From: an uncultured Paraprevotella sp.
Lineage (GTDB): Bacteria > Bacteroidota > Bacteroidia > Bacteroidales > Bacteroidaceae
Assembly: GCA_900766785.1 (NCBI GenBank)
Contig: CAAFWT010000022.1
Location: 1 to 15,153 of the forward strand
Length of the DNA: 15,153 bases
Reading direction: 5' to 3'
The notes under the pieces are model-generated. The model was given only the letters and a program-made list of their open reading frames with translations, was not told where the DNA came from and did not search any database. Position numbers and translations under genes: made by a program. Below are positions 14,426 to 15,153 of the stretch, one piece after another (positions within the stretch are counted from its first letter, which is position 1; every line of letters begins with the position of its first letter).

Positions 14426-15153
14426 ATATAGGAGAATTTGCTTATGCCGGCGAACGATTTGCCGACATCCAAATGCTCCGATACCAAGTTCCTGGATTCC
14501 AAGAACTAAGTCTCCGACAGAAGACACTCATTTTCTATCTCAGTCAGGCTGCCCTGCTGGGCAGAGATATCCTGTGGGACCAAAACGGACGTTTCAACCT
14601 GCGTATACGTCGCATCCTTGAAACCGTGTATATCCACTATAGCGGCGACCGCTCATCGGCGGAGTTCGCCGCTTTTGTTTCATACATGAAACGGGTGTGG
14701 TTCAGCAATGGAATCCACCATCACTATGGATGCGAAAAGTTCGTCCCTGGATTCTCAAAGGAGTTTCTTCACAATGCCTTGATGGCAGAACTGGACAAGA
14801 CAGGATATGAGACACTGGAGGAATTGGAGCAAGAACTTTTCCCCGTCATCTTTGACCCAAACGTTATGCCCAAGAGGGTAAACCAGGCTGCAGGAGAAGA
14901 CCTGCTGCTCACCTCGGCATGCAATTATTATGCACCAGACATCACACAAGAGGAAGCTGAGCATTTCTATGCCATGCAGAAAGCCACGGGCGACCAGCAG
15001 CACCCCGTCATGTATGGAATGAACAGCCGACTGGAAAAAGCCGCAGACGGCACCTTGTATGAGAATGTGTGGAGAACTGGCGGTATGTATGGAACAGCCA
15101 TTAAGCGCATCGTAGAGATGCTCTCAAAAGCCATCCCGTATGCCGAAAACGAA
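14422..15153 (+). CDS. Dipeptidyl peptidase III (family M49), N-terminal part
   Basis: Only the first 244 codons are in the window; the frame is open to the right edge. The sequence resembles bacterial dipeptidyl peptidase III, a zinc enzyme that removes dipeptides from the N-termini of short peptides. Recognisable stretches are RYQVPGF (20-26), GRDILWDQNGRFNLRIR (47-63), KRVWFSNGIHHHYG (90-103), PVIFDPNVMPKRVNQAAGEDLLLTSACNYY (starting at 141), and YGMNSRL (198-204). The zinc motif (HExxxH type in M49) would lie beyond the edge, so activity cannot be judged. There is no signal peptide, so a cytoplasmic peptide-recycling role is likely. The start overlaps the stop of the AraC-type gene by ATGA. 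Relatives in databases may carry the mistaken name dihydrofolate reductase; nothing here supports that. Confidence 0.88.
   Translation, partial: MNIGEFAYAGERFADIQMLRYQVPGFQELSLRQKTLIFYLSQAALLGRDILWDQNGRFNLRIRRILETVYIHYSGDRSSAEFAAFVSYMKRVWFSNGIHHHYGCEKFVPGFSKEFLHNALMAELDKTGYETLEELEQELFPVIFDPNVMPKRVNQAAGEDLLLTSACNYYAPDITQEEAEHFYAMQKATGDQQHPVMYGMNSRLEKAADGTLYENVWRTGGMYGTAIKRIVEMLSKAIPYAENE

Overview
The window looks like a chromosomal segment from a Bacteroidales bacterium, most like Prevotella and its relatives. Four upstream regions carry the Bacteroidetes promoter -7 element TAnnTTTG, two of them with a TTTG box 18-19 bp upstream, and starts lack Shine-Dalgarno sequences. Two secreted proteins end in short C-terminal tails that resemble type IX secretion (T9SS) sorting signals. 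The protein families (GLUG-repeat surface protein, GH106-like glycosidase, cupin-AraC regulator, M49 peptidase) also fit. No rRNA, tRNA, CRISPR array, insertion sequence or phage gene is visible.

Positions 1-7955 (minus strand) hold a two-gene operon. A GH106-like glycoside hydrolase (7955 to 5055) is followed after 28 bp by a 1583-residue secreted GLUG-repeat protein (5026 to 275). A cluster of inverted repeats lies downstream (38-269). Diverging from the operon is a cupin-type AraC regulator (8131-9024, plus). The 175-bp gap between them holds both promoters and three CCAAATT-type half-sites about four helical turns apart. I read this as a small carbohydrate-use locus with its own regulator and no SusC/SusD pair in view.

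Positions 9025-9444, between convergent genes, hold no gene. They contain a perfect 10-bp-arm hairpin, a 22-bp tandem repeat built on the palindrome GCAGTGCACTGC, and a strong intrinsic terminator for hisS. The hisS gene (10812 to 9445, minus) has a canonical promoter far upstream, giving a leader of about 185 nt with a GC-rich block and a 37-codon upstream ORF.

Positions 11074-13680 (plus) encode the most unusual gene. It is an 868-residue coiled-coil protein with a central SbcC/Rad50-type zinc hook and no ATPase head at either end: no Walker A, signature or Walker B motif. It diverges from hisS, has its own -7 element and ends before a stem-loop.

Positions 13841-15153 (plus) hold a translationally coupled pair: a stand-alone AraC-type DNA-binding protein whose stop overlaps (ATGA) the start of a dipeptidyl peptidase III (family M49), which runs off the right edge. 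A 38-bp dyad lies just upstream of their promoter.
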